From NCBI GenBank assembly GCA_900472925.1, contig UCJU01000005.1, positions 62,001 through 126,000 on the forward strand: a DNA stretch of 64,000 nt, in the 5' to 3' direction. Positions 9,062 to 17,717 of the stretch are shown here, piece after piece. The notes beneath the pieces are model-generated. The model did not search any database. It saw only the letters and a program-made list of their open reading frames with translations, and had not been told where the DNA came from. Source of the DNA: Hyphomicrobiales bacterium (lineage in GTDB: Bacteria; Pseudomonadota; Alphaproteobacteria; Rhizobiales; Rhizobiaceae). Positions within the stretch are counted from its first letter, which is position 1; each line of letters begins with the position of its first letter. The position numbers and the translations under genes are program-made.

Positions 9062-9089
9062 GCCGGGCAGAGATATGTCCCTGCCCGGC
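9062..9089 (+). terminator. Intercistronic hairpin after the binding-protein gene
   Basis: A perfect 9-bp inverted repeat (GCCGGGCAG against CTGCCCGGC) with a 10-base loop, 10 bases after the stop codon. There is no proper T-run, so it may act as a partial terminator or mRNA stabiliser between the solute-binding-protein gene and the RraA-like gene, as in many ABC operons. Confidence 0.6.
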
Positions 9090-9121
9090 TCCCCACCCTC
9101 TTTTAAGATGCAGGATCTCCC

Positions 9122-9865
9122 ATGCAGATACCGACAATTGTCCGCCCTTCCAAAGACCTGATCCGTGCGCTTGCCGAAGTCGGCACCGCGACGCTGAGCG
9201 GCGAAATGAGTAAAATCGGCATTCGAGATGCATACATTTGCGGACCTGTTTCCGTCTCCCCCGGCAAAACGATTGCCGGTCCTGCACTAACCTTGCAGTT
9301 TCTTCCCAAGCGCGAAGACGTTTATGACGTCGATGAGTACGGCAACCCGGAAGCGCAGATGCACCGCCAGGTTCTGTACCAGGTCGAAGAAGGCGATGTC
9401 GTCGTCGTCGATGCGCGGGGCGATATGCGCAGCGGCGTTTTCGGGGAAATGATGATCACCTATCTGCAGGGCCGCGGCGGTGCCGGCGTCATTGTGGATG
9501 GCTGTATTCGCGACACCCGCAAAGCGCGCGAGATCGGCCTGCCGATGTGGACCCGTGGCTCAACTCCCAATTTCCATACGCAGACAAGTTTGTTTCCGCA
9601 CGCCGTCAACGTTCCTATCGCCTGCGGCGGTACGCTCGTCATGCCAGGCGATATCATTGTTGCGGATGATGATGGCGCGATTGTCGTGCCCGTAAAATTT
9701 GCCGAGCAGGCGCTGAAGATCGCGAGCGAGCACGCGGAGTGGGAAGACTTCTCTCGCCTTCGCCTCTCGCAGGGTGGTGATTTGCGCAAATATTACCCCC
9801 TCAAGGACGAAGTACGCGCAGAATACGAAGAATGGCGCGCGGCTCAATCCGCCCAGACCCTGTAG
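9122..9865 (+). CDS. RraA-like protein (HMG/CHA aldolase or dehydratase-like family)
   Basis: A 247-residue RraA-family protein. The signature region GVIVDGCIRDTRKAREIGLPMW lies at about residues 122-143, followed by GGTLVMPGDIIVADDDGAIVVP. Relatives include RNase E regulator RraA, 4-hydroxy-4-methyl-2-oxoglutarate/4-carboxy-4-hydroxy-2-oxoadipate aldolases, and sugar-acid dehydratase-like enzymes. Placement between the binding protein and the ATPase of a sugar-acid transport operon favours a catabolic enzyme over an RNase regulator. The family call is firm; the reaction is not known. Confidence 0.85.
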   Translation: MQIPTIVRPSKDLIRALAEVGTATLSGEMSKIGIRDAYICGPVSVSPGKTIAGPALTLQFLPKREDVYDVDEYGNPEAQMHRQVLYQVEEGDVVVVDARGDMRSGVFGEMMITYLQGRGGAGVIVDGCIRDTRKAREIGLPMWTRGSTPNFHTQTSLFPHAVNVPIACGGTLVMPGDIIVADDDGAIVVPVKFAEQALKIASEHAEWEDFSRLRLSQGGDLRKYYPLKDEVRAEYEEWRAAQSAQTL

Positions 9866-9885
9866 AGAGTAACGGGAGGAAAATC

Positions 9886-10971
9886 ATGTCTGGAATTTCG
9901 TTACATCAAATCAAGAAGTCGTTCGGAGCCGTTTCTGTGCTTCACGGTATAGATCTCGACATCGCCAAAGGGGAGTTCGTCGTTTTCGTCGGGCCCTCCG
10001 GCTGCGGTAAATCCACGATGCTGCGCATCATTGCAGGTCTTGAAGAAATCACATCTGGAACGTTGAAGATCGGGGACACTGTCGTCAACGATGTTCCGCC
10101 TGGCGAACGTGGCATCGCCATGGTTTTCCAGTCCTACGCGCTATATCCGCACATGTCGGTTTACGACAACATGGCCTTCGGCTTGAAGGTCAGCGGCATG
10201 GCAAAAGCTGAAATTGACACACGCGTCCGCCGCGCTGCCGAGATGTTGCAACTCACGCCCTATTTGGACCGCCGCCCGAAGAACCTTTCGGGTGGCCAGC
10301 GCCAGCGGGTCGCCATCGGTCGTGCAGTTACGCGTGATCCGGAAGTATTCCTGTTCGACGAACCCCTGTCGAACCTGGATGCGGCCTTGCGGGTGGCGAC
10401 ACGTATGGAAATTGCCAACCTGCACGAAGCGATGCCGGATACAACGATGATCTACGTCACCCACGATCAGGTCGAGGCCATGACGCTGGCAGACCGGATC
10501 GTCGTGTTCAATGCTGGACAGATTGAGCAGATTGGTTCGCCGATGCAGCTTTACGATAAGCCACACAACCTTTTCGTTGCACGTTTCATCGGTTCGCCGG
10601 AGATGAATATCGTTATGGCAAAGCTACAGAAGAAAGACGGTCGTGCTGAAATAGCCATCTCGGGCAATATCATCGATGTAACGGACCGTAGCGATCTGGT
10701 ATCCATGGCAGACAATTCAGATATTAGCGCCGGTATCCGGGCCGAACACCTTTATCCCGCGACCGCAGAGACTGCGAGAATTAGGGGCAAAGTCGTCCAC
10801 AGCGAAAAGCTGGGCGAAGTCACCATCGTTTATCTCGATGTCGGTGGCTCAGCATCTGTCGCAGCGAAACTGCCCGGCGTCGCATCTCCTCGCAGGGGAG
10901 ATGAGATCATGTTGACGTTTGATAACGCAAACCTGCATTTCTTCGGAGGCGACGGTCTTAGGATCGAATGA
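9886..10971 (+). CDS. Sugar ABC transporter ATP-binding protein (MalK/UgpC type)
   Basis: A 361-residue ATPase. Walker A GPSGCGKST is at 36-44, the signature LSGGQRQ at 134-140, Walker B VFLFDEP at 154-160, with the H-loop in YVTHDQVEAMTLADR and a C-terminal TOBE-like domain. ATG at 9886 follows a GGGAGGA ribosome site; an upstream in-frame ATG lies inside the preceding gene and is less likely. It completes the transporter, the last gene of the operon starting at 4977. Confidence 0.94.
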   Translation: MSGISLHQIKKSFGAVSVLHGIDLDIAKGEFVVFVGPSGCGKSTMLRIIAGLEEITSGTLKIGDTVVNDVPPGERGIAMVFQSYALYPHMSVYDNMAFGLKVSGMAKAEIDTRVRRAAEMLQLTPYLDRRPKNLSGGQRQRVAIGRAVTRDPEVFLFDEPLSNLDAALRVATRMEIANLHEAMPDTTMIYVTHDQVEAMTLADRIVVFNAGQIEQIGSPMQLYDKPHNLFVARFIGSPEMNIVMAKLQKKDGRAEIAISGNIIDVTDRSDLVSMADNSDISAGIRAEHLYPATAETARIRGKVVHSEKLGEVTIVYLDVGGSASVAAKLPGVASPRRGDEIMLTFDNANLHFFGGDGLRIE

Positions 10972-11902
10972 AACACGTATCGAATGCTGCTTCCCAGGGA
11001 CGTTGAAAAACTGTGAACGTTTCTCTTTCTTTCGCGCAGCTCCTAACCTTGCCAGTCATCAAACTTTTAGGTGGCGTCCTTTACAGGACGTGGCAGATCT
11101 GCACGGAGACCTTCGCTGGGACGGCCGCCTTTCTGCTAGCTGATTTACTACTCCGCAAGAACGGCGTTTTGCTCTTGAAGAGACTTGAACCCCTGACCAG
11201 TTTGATATTCGGACCAACGATTTACCGATTGTTTCTATCAAAAGGCTCTCGTTTCAGGCACTTAGACGCAATAGGCTCTCCCAGGCGAGGGACATTTGCG
11301 GCTCATGAGGTAGCCCGCTATCGTCGCGCACCCACAAATGGTCGCCTCCCACCGGGACTATGACCCAATCGCCGACTCCGTACTCAGCGCCCCTCAATGC
11401 CAAGTCACCGAAAATGACATGTCGTACTCAGGCTCACCATCATGCTTGTGGAGCCTGACGTGACGTCCTAGAGCTGTCGATGTTATCGATCACTAACCTG
11501 ACAACTTTCTGGAAAAGAATGCCCATTAGCGTAGTGTTCGATAATATTCAAACCTAAGACAATGGACTTCGTCGCCGCACGGATGTCTGAAATGGCTTCA
11601 ACCTCCACAGCTACTTCCTCAACTATGCGCATTTCATGAGGTTGGCGCGGCTCGACGAGCCGGTCGGTAGAATGAATTGCCGTAGTGGGTGGCACGTCAA
11701 CCATCACGATCACAACCTCGCGGTTCAAATATCGTCGCATTCGATCAGCCGGCAAACCCTTTTGCGGAACGCACCCTCAGCTTCAGTGCCGGCACTCAAC
11801 AGCACGCTTAACGCTACGCCAACCATATCGGCAATATGAGAGGCGACGTAAAGAATCTTATAAAAAACACCCTGTAGGCTTTGACGTAAGGCAGGCAGAG
11901 CA
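10972..11902. other. Long intergenic stretch, no firm gene; tRNA-like remnant inside
   Basis: Over 900 bases without a recognisable protein. A minus-strand open frame at 11483-11755 (90 codons, TTG start) has a plausible codon pattern but no family I recognise and no clear ribosome site. Around 11177-11200 the minus strand reads GGTCAGGGGTTCAAGTCTC, resembling a tRNA T-arm without the rest of the molecule. The region may be degraded DNA; nothing more can be supported. Confidence 0.4.
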
Positions 11903-13117
11903 ATGCAGATCGATTTACAAACCCTTTGGTACTTAACCGTCGGAACGCTACTGGTGTCAGCGTCGCTTCTCCTTTGGGAAAGGCAGGCTCATCCAGGTCG
12001 CGCACGCGTGCTCGGTGTTCTGGCCGCGGCACTCCTCGCGTTCGTTCTCGGCTGCATGCTTGCAATGAACCGCAGCCACTTTCCGGGCGCGATCGGCATG
12101 GGGGCGATCAACATCCTAATGATGTTGGGCTACCTTCTGGTCCTTAACGCCATCGCCGGCCTCGACGGTCACCGGTATCTCTGGTCGTCCGTCGCATCGT
12201 TAAGCATCCTAGCCATCGCCTGGGCGATCGCGGGCACGCACTTCCCGGCCGCCTTCTGGAACCATGTCTCGTCTATACCCATCGCGCTGACCTGCGGCCT
12301 GACAGCATGGATACTTCTGCGAAGCCGCACGGTCCAGCGATTGCGCTCACGTCCGATCGCAGTATCGATCTCGGCCTTCCATGCCGTGTTCTACCTTGGC
12401 CGAGCGTTCATTGCCCCTGTTCTCCTTCAACGGTACGGGCAAGATGTTATCTCCATCGTCGGGAAGGCGACGATGTACGAGGCCGTCTTGTACTCGGTAG
12501 CGATGCCAATGTCCTTTCTGATGATTATTCGAGAGGAGGAAAAGCTCCACCTGCTCCGCATGTCACAAACCGATCAGTTGACCGGGCTTGCAAACCGTCA
12601 CGCCTTTTTTGAGCAGGCATCTCGGATCCTCCGGGAGCGGCATGGTGACCCCGTCTCACTGCTCGCCTTCGACCTCGACCACTTCAAGGCGATCAACGAC
12701 CGTCATGGACATCCAACCGGAGATAAGGTTTTGCAACTGTTCGCCGAAACCGCCCGCGAAGAAGCGGGGCCCGACGCGCTTATTGTCCGGCTGGGCGGTG
12801 AGGAATTCGCTGCGCTTCTGCCACGGTGCGACCATTCCCAAGCTCTCAGTCGCGGCTTGGCGATCGCAAGCCGGTTCGCCAATGCAACCGCGCGGGCAGA
12901 GGGCCTGAAAACCCAGGCCACCGTCAGTATCGGCCTTGCGGCACCAGACTGCCACGACCTCGCTGGGATGCTTGCAAGCGCCGATGGCGCGCTGTACCGC
13001 GCGAAAGCCCTTGGGCGGAATCGCGTTGAGACCGCACGGCCAAACGAATTGCAGCAGCACCCCCGAGCCGATCCCTTGCATCATCAGTTGCGGGTAGTGG
13101 CGACGGGCGCGTCCTGA
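11903..13117 (+). CDS. Membrane-bound diguanylate cyclase (GGDEF)
   Basis: A 404-residue protein with an N-terminal block of about six membrane helices (residues 5-210) and a C-terminal GGDEF domain that makes cyclic di-GMP from GTP. Visible motifs are TDQLTGLANRHAFFEQ (223-238), the Mg/GTP segment FDLDHFKAINDRHGHPTGD (256-274) and the active site GGEEF (298-302). The usual product-inhibition RxxD five residues before GGEEF is GPDA here, so classical I-site feedback is absent. It is single and has no partner gene; the signal it senses is unknown. Confidence 0.93.
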   Translation: MQIDLQTLWYLTVGTLLVSASLLLWERQAHPGRARVLGVLAAALLAFVLGCMLAMNRSHFPGAIGMGAINILMMLGYLLVLNAIAGLDGHRYLWSSVASLSILAIAWAIAGTHFPAAFWNHVSSIPIALTCGLTAWILLRSRTVQRLRSRPIAVSISAFHAVFYLGRAFIAPVLLQRYGQDVISIVGKATMYEAVLYSVAMPMSFLMIIREEEKLHLLRMSQTDQLTGLANRHAFFEQASRILRERHGDPVSLLAFDLDHFKAINDRHGHPTGDKVLQLFAETAREEAGPDALIVRLGGEEFAALLPRCDHSQALSRGLAIASRFANATARAEGLKTQATVSIGLAAPDCHDLAGMLASADGALYRAKALGRNRVETARPNELQQHPRADPLHHQLRVVATGAS

Positions 13118-13320
13118 TTCGATGTAGCGCTTTTGGACGAGAGCGCCTTGAACGGATACGAACCGGGTACGCTTTGATTGCGAGCGCTATCGGGCTGGAA
13201 ACTCAGAAGCGAACGTCAGCACTGCTGGCGTTGAATGACCGATATGGGGCTGAAGTGATTTCCGGTTCCATGCCAGCACCGCTGAAGTTTGCAGCCTATG
13301 GATTGCAGAGCAAAAATTGA

Positions 13321-13343
13321 CAGCTTCCCTGAACGGGAAGCTG
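13321..13343 (-). terminator. Rho-independent terminator of the FAD monooxygenase gene
   Basis: A perfect 9-bp stem (CAGCTTCCC/GGGAAGCTG) with a 5-base loop. Read on the minus strand it is followed by TCAATTTTTG, a T-run. It lies 32 bases after the end of the monooxygenase gene at 13375. Confidence 0.8.
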
Positions 13344-13374
13344 CTACCCGACCAATCCCATGCCCCCGCCGATC

Positions 13375-15066
13375 CTATCCAGCCGCAGAGCCGAAGACCT
13401 TCTCGCAGTAGGCACGCAGCTTATCTGGTCGATCCGCCGTCCCGCGATAAGCGATGTGTCCGTCCGGCCGCACGAGAACAAGCGCAGCGCTGCTGAGACC
13501 GTAGGCAGCGTGTGCTTCGTTATCCAGATCCGAGAGAGCGACTGCGTCGTTTGTGGCTGGCACCGCCGCGCCCAGCACCAGCCTGGGGCGCACAAAGTGC
13601 CAATCCTGCACCTCAGCGTAAGCAGCGCGTAGTAGAGTGATGGCATTTACGTCTCGCCCGTCGAAAGCGAGAAGCGCCCAGCCCCAACTTTTGCCATCGG
13701 GGTTGTAGAGATACCGGAACAAACTTGTTGAGGTTCCATCCGGCGCAATGACCTTGGCATCCGGTGCCCGATCTCCCGCCTTCGGCGCGGCTTGTCCGAC
13801 CAAATCCGCGAGACCGGTCAGATGATCATCGTTCAGCGGGCTCTCCGGATACGCCACGGACAATTGTTGAAGATCGGCGGTACCTTGGATCAGTGCGCCT
13901 ATATCCGGCAGGAAGCGCGCGGCGAGATCGAAGGCCGCGTCCTTCACGGCTCCGCGATAAACACTATTCTCGAAGCCGCGGACCTGCTGATCGTCGAGCC
14001 GGCGATGCTCGCCACCGCGTTCGGCACCGTACGAGTCCAGCAGGATCGGCGCGGCGCTACTGTTCAACGCCATGGCCAGCCGCCAGGCGATGCCCACCGC
14101 ATCGTGGAGGCCGGAATTCATGCCCTGCCCGCCAGCAGGCAGCGACTCGTGGCCGGCGTCGCCGACGAGGAACACCCGCCCCTGTGCGTAGTGCTCTGCA
14201 GCGCCATGCTGGAAACGGCTGTGGGTCAGCCAGATCGGGTCGGTGAGGGTCAGAGACCCGTCCCCTGTCACCTCCCGGGCTATCGTCTGCATTTCCTCGA
14301 GCGTCGGGTCGCGGTCGGGAATATCCGTGTCGTCGGACAGGAAGAAAAGACGATGGTAGCCCTCCCAGACCGGAAGCACGCCGCAAAAGCCGCGCTTATA
14401 GTAGAAGAACCACAGGTGGTCGAAGTCCGTCGACCGGCGCCAACTCAGCTTGGCATCGAGCTGACGGTTGATCACATGAGGCAGTTTCTCCAGTTCAAAG
14501 TCGAACCCCAGTTCCTTGCGCACGAAGCCGGAATGGCCATCGGCGCCGATCAGGTAGCGGCATCGCAATTGCTCGGTCGGCCCCTCCCCGTGATGGTCAT
14601 CATCTTCGCTGACGGTCCCTATCGTCACGACGACACCATCAGAATCCTGCTCGAAAGCAACGACCTTGCGGCCGCGCTCAACCGTACCACCTGCAATTTC
14701 GATCTGTTCCGAAAGCGCTGTCTCGATTACATCCTGGCCGCTGTAGAGAGCAGGTCCATAAGGGCTTGGTACGTCGGCGATCACCACCGGGTTCACCGGA
14801 CGTCCGTTTAGAAGCGTGTTTACCTGGTTGATGCGGTAGGACTTTTCGGCAAGCGCGTCGCGGATGCCGATGCTGGCCAACAATTCTTGCGGGCGCGCCC
14901 ACAGATTGTTGGCACGCGAGTTTGGCTTCGGGTGCCGTCTCTGCTCGAATATACGGAATCCGATGCCGTGATGGGCAAGGGCACAGGCTGTGGTGAGCCC
15001 GATCGGTCCGGCGCCGATGATGATGACTTCGGTGTCGAAACCGTCAGGCTTGGGTGCCATGTCCAT
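13375..15066 (-). CDS. FAD-dependent aromatic hydroxylase (group A flavoprotein monooxygenase)
   Basis: A 563-residue flavin hydroxylase of the phenol/3-(3-hydroxyphenyl)propionate hydroxylase type. Motifs: N-terminal GAGPIGLTTACALA (about 19-32), the DG motif YLIGADGHSGFVRKELG, and the second FAD motif VFLVGDAGHESLPAGGQGMNSGLHDAVGIAWRLA. A thioredoxin-like C-terminal domain (LVLVRPDGHIAYRG) is usual in this subgroup. It hydroxylates aromatic rings using NAD(P)H and oxygen; substrate unknown. Its start overlaps the end of the MarR gene by 23 bases, so the regulator is expressed in the same transcript. A terminator follows. Confidence 0.92.
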   Translation of the reverse strand: MDMAPKPDGFDTEVIIIGAGPIGLTTACALAHHGIGFRIFEQRRHPKPNSRANNLWARPQELLASIGIRDALAEKSYRINQVNTLLNGRPVNPVVIADVPSPYGPALYSGQDVIETALSEQIEIAGGTVERGRKVVAFEQDSDGVVVTIGTVSEDDDHHGEGPTEQLRCRYLIGADGHSGFVRKELGFDFELEKLPHVINRQLDAKLSWRRSTDFDHLWFFYYKRGFCGVLPVWEGYHRLFFLSDDTDIPDRDPTLEEMQTIAREVTGDGSLTLTDPIWLTHSRFQHGAAEHYAQGRVFLVGDAGHESLPAGGQGMNSGLHDAVGIAWRLAMALNSSAAPILLDSYGAERGGEHRRLDDQQVRGFENSVYRGAVKDAAFDLAARFLPDIGALIQGTADLQQLSVAYPESPLNDDHLTGLADLVGQAAPKAGDRAPDAKVIAPDGTSTSLFRYLYNPDGKSWGWALLAFDGRDVNAITLLRAAYAEVQDWHFVRPRLVLGAAVPATNDAVALSDLDNEAHAAYGLSSAALVLVRPDGHIAYRGTADRPDKLRAYCEKVFGSAAG

Positions 15067-15559
15067 TTGATTCCTCTTTCTGTGGGATGGATGGGTCGGC
15101 AGCCGCCGCCCATAAGGTTTCCTCTATGACATCATTCAGGTCCCTCAGGACCGCCATGGCCGTTGCGAGACGCTCGCTTCCGATCCGATCGAAGATCCGT
15201 CGATCGAGTGGAAGCACCGCCAATTCAGCTTGGCTGAGGGCCGCGCGACCGGCAGAGGTCAAGACGACAAGTTTTGCGCGTCGGTGATGCGGGTTGGCCT
15301 CAAAGCGAACAAAGCCCCGCTCGACGAGCAGGTCCGTCACACGCTGAACCGCCTGCCGCGTCAATCCCATGTTGCGGGCGATATGGGCCACGGGCAGCGG
15401 CACTTGGGAATAGCCGAGCGCACCAAGAACCTGCCACCAAGCAGTGGTCAGCCCCAGAGGTTGGACGAGCGCATTGCCGGCATCCACCAATCGACCATTC
15501 GTCTCGAACACGGCGAGGACGAGCTCGCGAACATTCTTCTGTGCGTTTGCATTAGTCAT
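15044..15559 (-). CDS. MarR family transcriptional regulator
   Basis: A 171-residue winged-helix MarR protein. LTTAWWQVLGALGY, the recognition-helix region HIARNMGLTRQAVQRVTDLLVERGFV and the wing NPHHRRAKLVVLTSAGRAALSQ are all in place. Such regulators usually release DNA on binding a phenolic compound. It is upstream of and overlapping the aromatic hydroxylase, so it most likely controls that gene and itself. Confidence 0.93.
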   Translation of the reverse strand: MTNANAQKNVRELVLAVFETNGRLVDAGNALVQPLGLTTAWWQVLGALGYSQVPLPVAHIARNMGLTRQAVQRVTDLLVERGFVRFEANPHHRRAKLVVLTSAGRAALSQAELAVLPLDRRIFDRIGSERLATAMAVLRDLNDVIEETLWAAAADPSIPQKEESNGHGTQA

Positions 15560-15710
15560 GACAACCTGACGTCTTTAAGACAACACGCTGTCAATGTTCG
15601 GCGGGAGTTTCTGTTCCATGGCGGCGAAATGTTTTCTCACAGCGCACCTGCAAGGTCGGCCGGTTTTCGAGGCTGACTGTCTAGCGGCTCTGTCCACAAG
15701 CGAAGAAACC

Positions 15711-16019
15711 TCAGCGCCGTAAAGTATGCTTCAGATTTGCGAGTGAAATGCCACGTACATTCGATGCGTTATATTTTTCAATGTTACCCCGCATGCGACG
15801 TCGCCATCCGATGACGAACGCCGCTGTGTCGACCGCCTCCAGATGGGCACTGAACGACGCCTGATCTTCCCACCATTCTACGACAAGCAATCGACCGGCC
15901 TGCGGATCGTCTACGGCGGCGTCAAAGGAGAGGTTGCCGGTCGGCTGCCGCGAGATTGAGAATCGCATCCTGTTGCCCGTTCCAAAAAGTCCTGAAGGGA
16001 CTGGGTTCTGATCGGACAT
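15711..16019 (-). pseudogene. Probable frameshifted antibiotic-biosynthesis-monooxygenase (ABM) domain protein
   Basis: The open frame from 16019 encodes 102 residues. Its second half fits a small ABM/YgiN-like protein (LSFDAAVDDPQAGRLLVVEWWEDQASFSAHLEA). The first 20 residues look unnatural. In another minus-strand frame, an ATG at 16048 begins MTIRINVVSP...LQDFLERATG, which resembles the missing first strand and helix. A one- or two-base shift near 15950-15970 would join the two. The gene therefore looks broken, or the sequence has an indel error. ABM proteins often act on quinones or as small oxygenases. Confidence 0.5.
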
Positions 16020-16141
16020 GGGCTGACGACGTTGATGCGGATAGTCATCCTGCGCTAGTGGTAGTGCTAGCCTGCAGCATCCGAAGCTTCAGCCCGAGAA
16101 CAAGTCCGCCTTGCTGGACCTGTCCCGAATGAACAATCTTA

Positions 16142-16161
16142 CGCCTTGATGGAATCGAACC
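16142..16161 (-). repeat. tRNA-like 3' fragment, copy 2
   Basis: The minus strand reads GGTTCGATTCCATCAAGGCG, the same as copy 1 apart from one missing base. It is preceded by TACAGGTCGGC, which also resembles a tRNA T-arm flank. No complete cloverleaf can be drawn. It sits between the ABM remnant and a LysR gene. Confidence 0.45.
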
Positions 16162-16208
16162 GCCGACCTGTACCCTTACGCTTTAAGCCATTTAAAATGT
16201 TTATGATG

Positions 16209-17144
16209 TCATGAGTAATCCCAGCTCTTCGCCCGCAGAGCTAGCAAGTCGATCAGATCTCGTGTTCTCTGCGGTACCTGCTTGCGGTCCAATTGTACTG
16301 CGTAGACAGGCGTCTCCGGTAAACGCCAATCTTTCAAAACCTCAACTGCGCGACCCGAACTGATGTCCTTAGAGCCACACCAAGCCGGCAACCAGCTCAC
16401 CCCAAGCCCTCTTAGCGTCATAGCCCAGGCGACGGTCATGTCCTCAACCACAAACCGGTTTCGCGGAACCATCCTTGTCACAGCGCCTGTTCCGGAATTG
16501 TCGCAAAACAGCCACGGTGACAGTTGCCCGTTTGACGCATCGCGATATCCGATCTGATGGTGACTTTCGAGATCGGCAGGTGATTTAGGCCTGCCCATGA
16601 ACTCGAGATATTTTGGTGTTGCAGCAATAATATATGGAAACGCCCCCAAGCGCTTTGCGATCAGCCCCGGCTGTCCAGAGAGGTCTCCAAAGCGGATGGC
16701 AACATCAATCCCCTCTGCGGCAAGGTCTAGACCAGTATCATCAACCTTGATCTCAAGTTCAAGGTTCGGGTTCGCCTTCAATATAGCTGGAAGCATGGGT
16801 GCGATGCAGGCTCTTAAAAATGGTCCGGGAGCGGCAAGCCGGACCCGTCCTGCAGAGCTGCCTGCTGCGGTTTCTCCGATGTATGCCTCAAGTCGTTCGG
16901 CCTGCCTTAACAGGTTGCGCGCACCATCGAGTAGCTTTTCGCCGTCGTGCGTCAGCGAGATGGAATGGGTTGTTCGATGCAGCAGCTTTACGCCGTGAAG
17001 CGCCTCAAACCTGCTTACGGCTTTCGACATTGCGGACGTAGACGTCCCGGCACGCCTTGCCGCCTCCGCGAATGATCCCGCATCTACAATCCGGACGAAC
17101 TGTAAAAGGTTCAGAAGGCTGCTTTGTGCGCTTGGTGTTGCCAT
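16209..17144 (-). CDS. LysR family transcriptional regulator
   Basis: A 311-residue LysR protein. The N-terminal winged helix is LLQFVRIVDAGSFAEAARRAG with TSTSAMSKAVSRFEALHG (about residues 12-50), then a periplasmic-binding-like effector domain (VRLAAPGPFLRACIAPMLP; GIDVAIRFGDL). It is divergent from the DUF1330 gene at 17252, and their starts are 107 bases apart, making that gene and the following hydrolase its most likely targets. Confidence 0.94.
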   Translation of the reverse strand: MATPSAQSSLLNLLQFVRIVDAGSFAEAARRAGTSTSAMSKAVSRFEALHGVKLLHRTTHSISLTHDGEKLLDGARNLLRQAERLEAYIGETAAGSSAGRVRLAAPGPFLRACIAPMLPAILKANPNLELEIKVDDTGLDLAAEGIDVAIRFGDLSGQPGLIAKRLGAFPYIIAATPKYLEFMGRPKSPADLESHHQIGYRDASNGQLSPWLFCDNSGTGAVTRMVPRNRFVVEDMTVAWAMTLRGLGVSWLPAWCGSKDISSGRAVEVLKDWRLPETPVYAVQLDRKQVPQRTRDLIDLLALRAKSWDYS

Positions 17145-17251
17145 GGTGGCATTATAGCAATGACATTTCCATTACTACAATGCCTTGCAATATCGCGATA
17201 TCTCGAAGGCCACCGGGCAAAAGGATTATGTCTCAAAAAGGAGTTATCGTC

Positions 17252-17674
17252 ATGACTGCGACCGACAATCTGCTAGCAATACTTGACAGGGCAGAAAGCC
17301 AACTTCCCGCAGCCGAGCCAATCTTTATGCTCAATCTGCTGCGCTACAGGAACGAAGCGATTTATGAAAGCGACGAGACATATGCACCGTGTACCGGCCG
17401 GGAAGCTTATTTCACACGCTACATACCTGCCTTCGCCAATGCCACGGAGGGATATGGAATTGAGCCATTCTGGATCGGAAAGGTCGGCAGCCTGCTTGTC
17501 GCGCCGGCCGACGAGCTTTGGGACGATATTGCACTCATTCGATACCCGGACTTCGCGACATTCAGACACATGGTGGACAGCAAAGAATATCATCGTGACG
17601 CTGAGCCTCATCGGCTCGCGGCATTGGCGGACTGGCGACTGGTTGCATTGACGCGGATGCCCAACCCGCACTGA
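17252..17674 (+). CDS. DUF1330-like protein
   Basis: A 140-residue protein of the DUF1330/ferredoxin-like (dimeric alpha-beta barrel) type. Typical features are PIFMLNLLRYRNEA (about residues 23-36), YPDFATFRHMVDSKEYH and the final PHRLAALADWRLVAL. It starts at the ATG at 17252, which has an AAAAGGAG site 5-6 bases upstream. A clear paralogue lies at 51829-52239, also divergent from a regulator. Function unknown; it precedes an epoxide-hydrolase-like gene by 43 bases and probably forms an operon with it. Confidence 0.8.
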   Translation: MTATDNLLAILDRAESQLPAAEPIFMLNLLRYRNEAIYESDETYAPCTGREAYFTRYIPAFANATEGYGIEPFWIGKVGSLLVAPADELWDDIALIRYPDFATFRHMVDSKEYHRDAEPHRLAALADWRLVALTRMPNPH

Positions 17675-17717
17675 TCGGCGATTCTTACCGCCGCCCCAAT
17701 GAAGTGGAGATTAGCCA

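Noticed and set aside
13792..14811. A 339-codon plus-strand open frame opposite the FAD hydroxylase
   Set aside because: It is a GC-driven mirror of a gene with all expected flavin motifs; it has no recognisable domain of its own.
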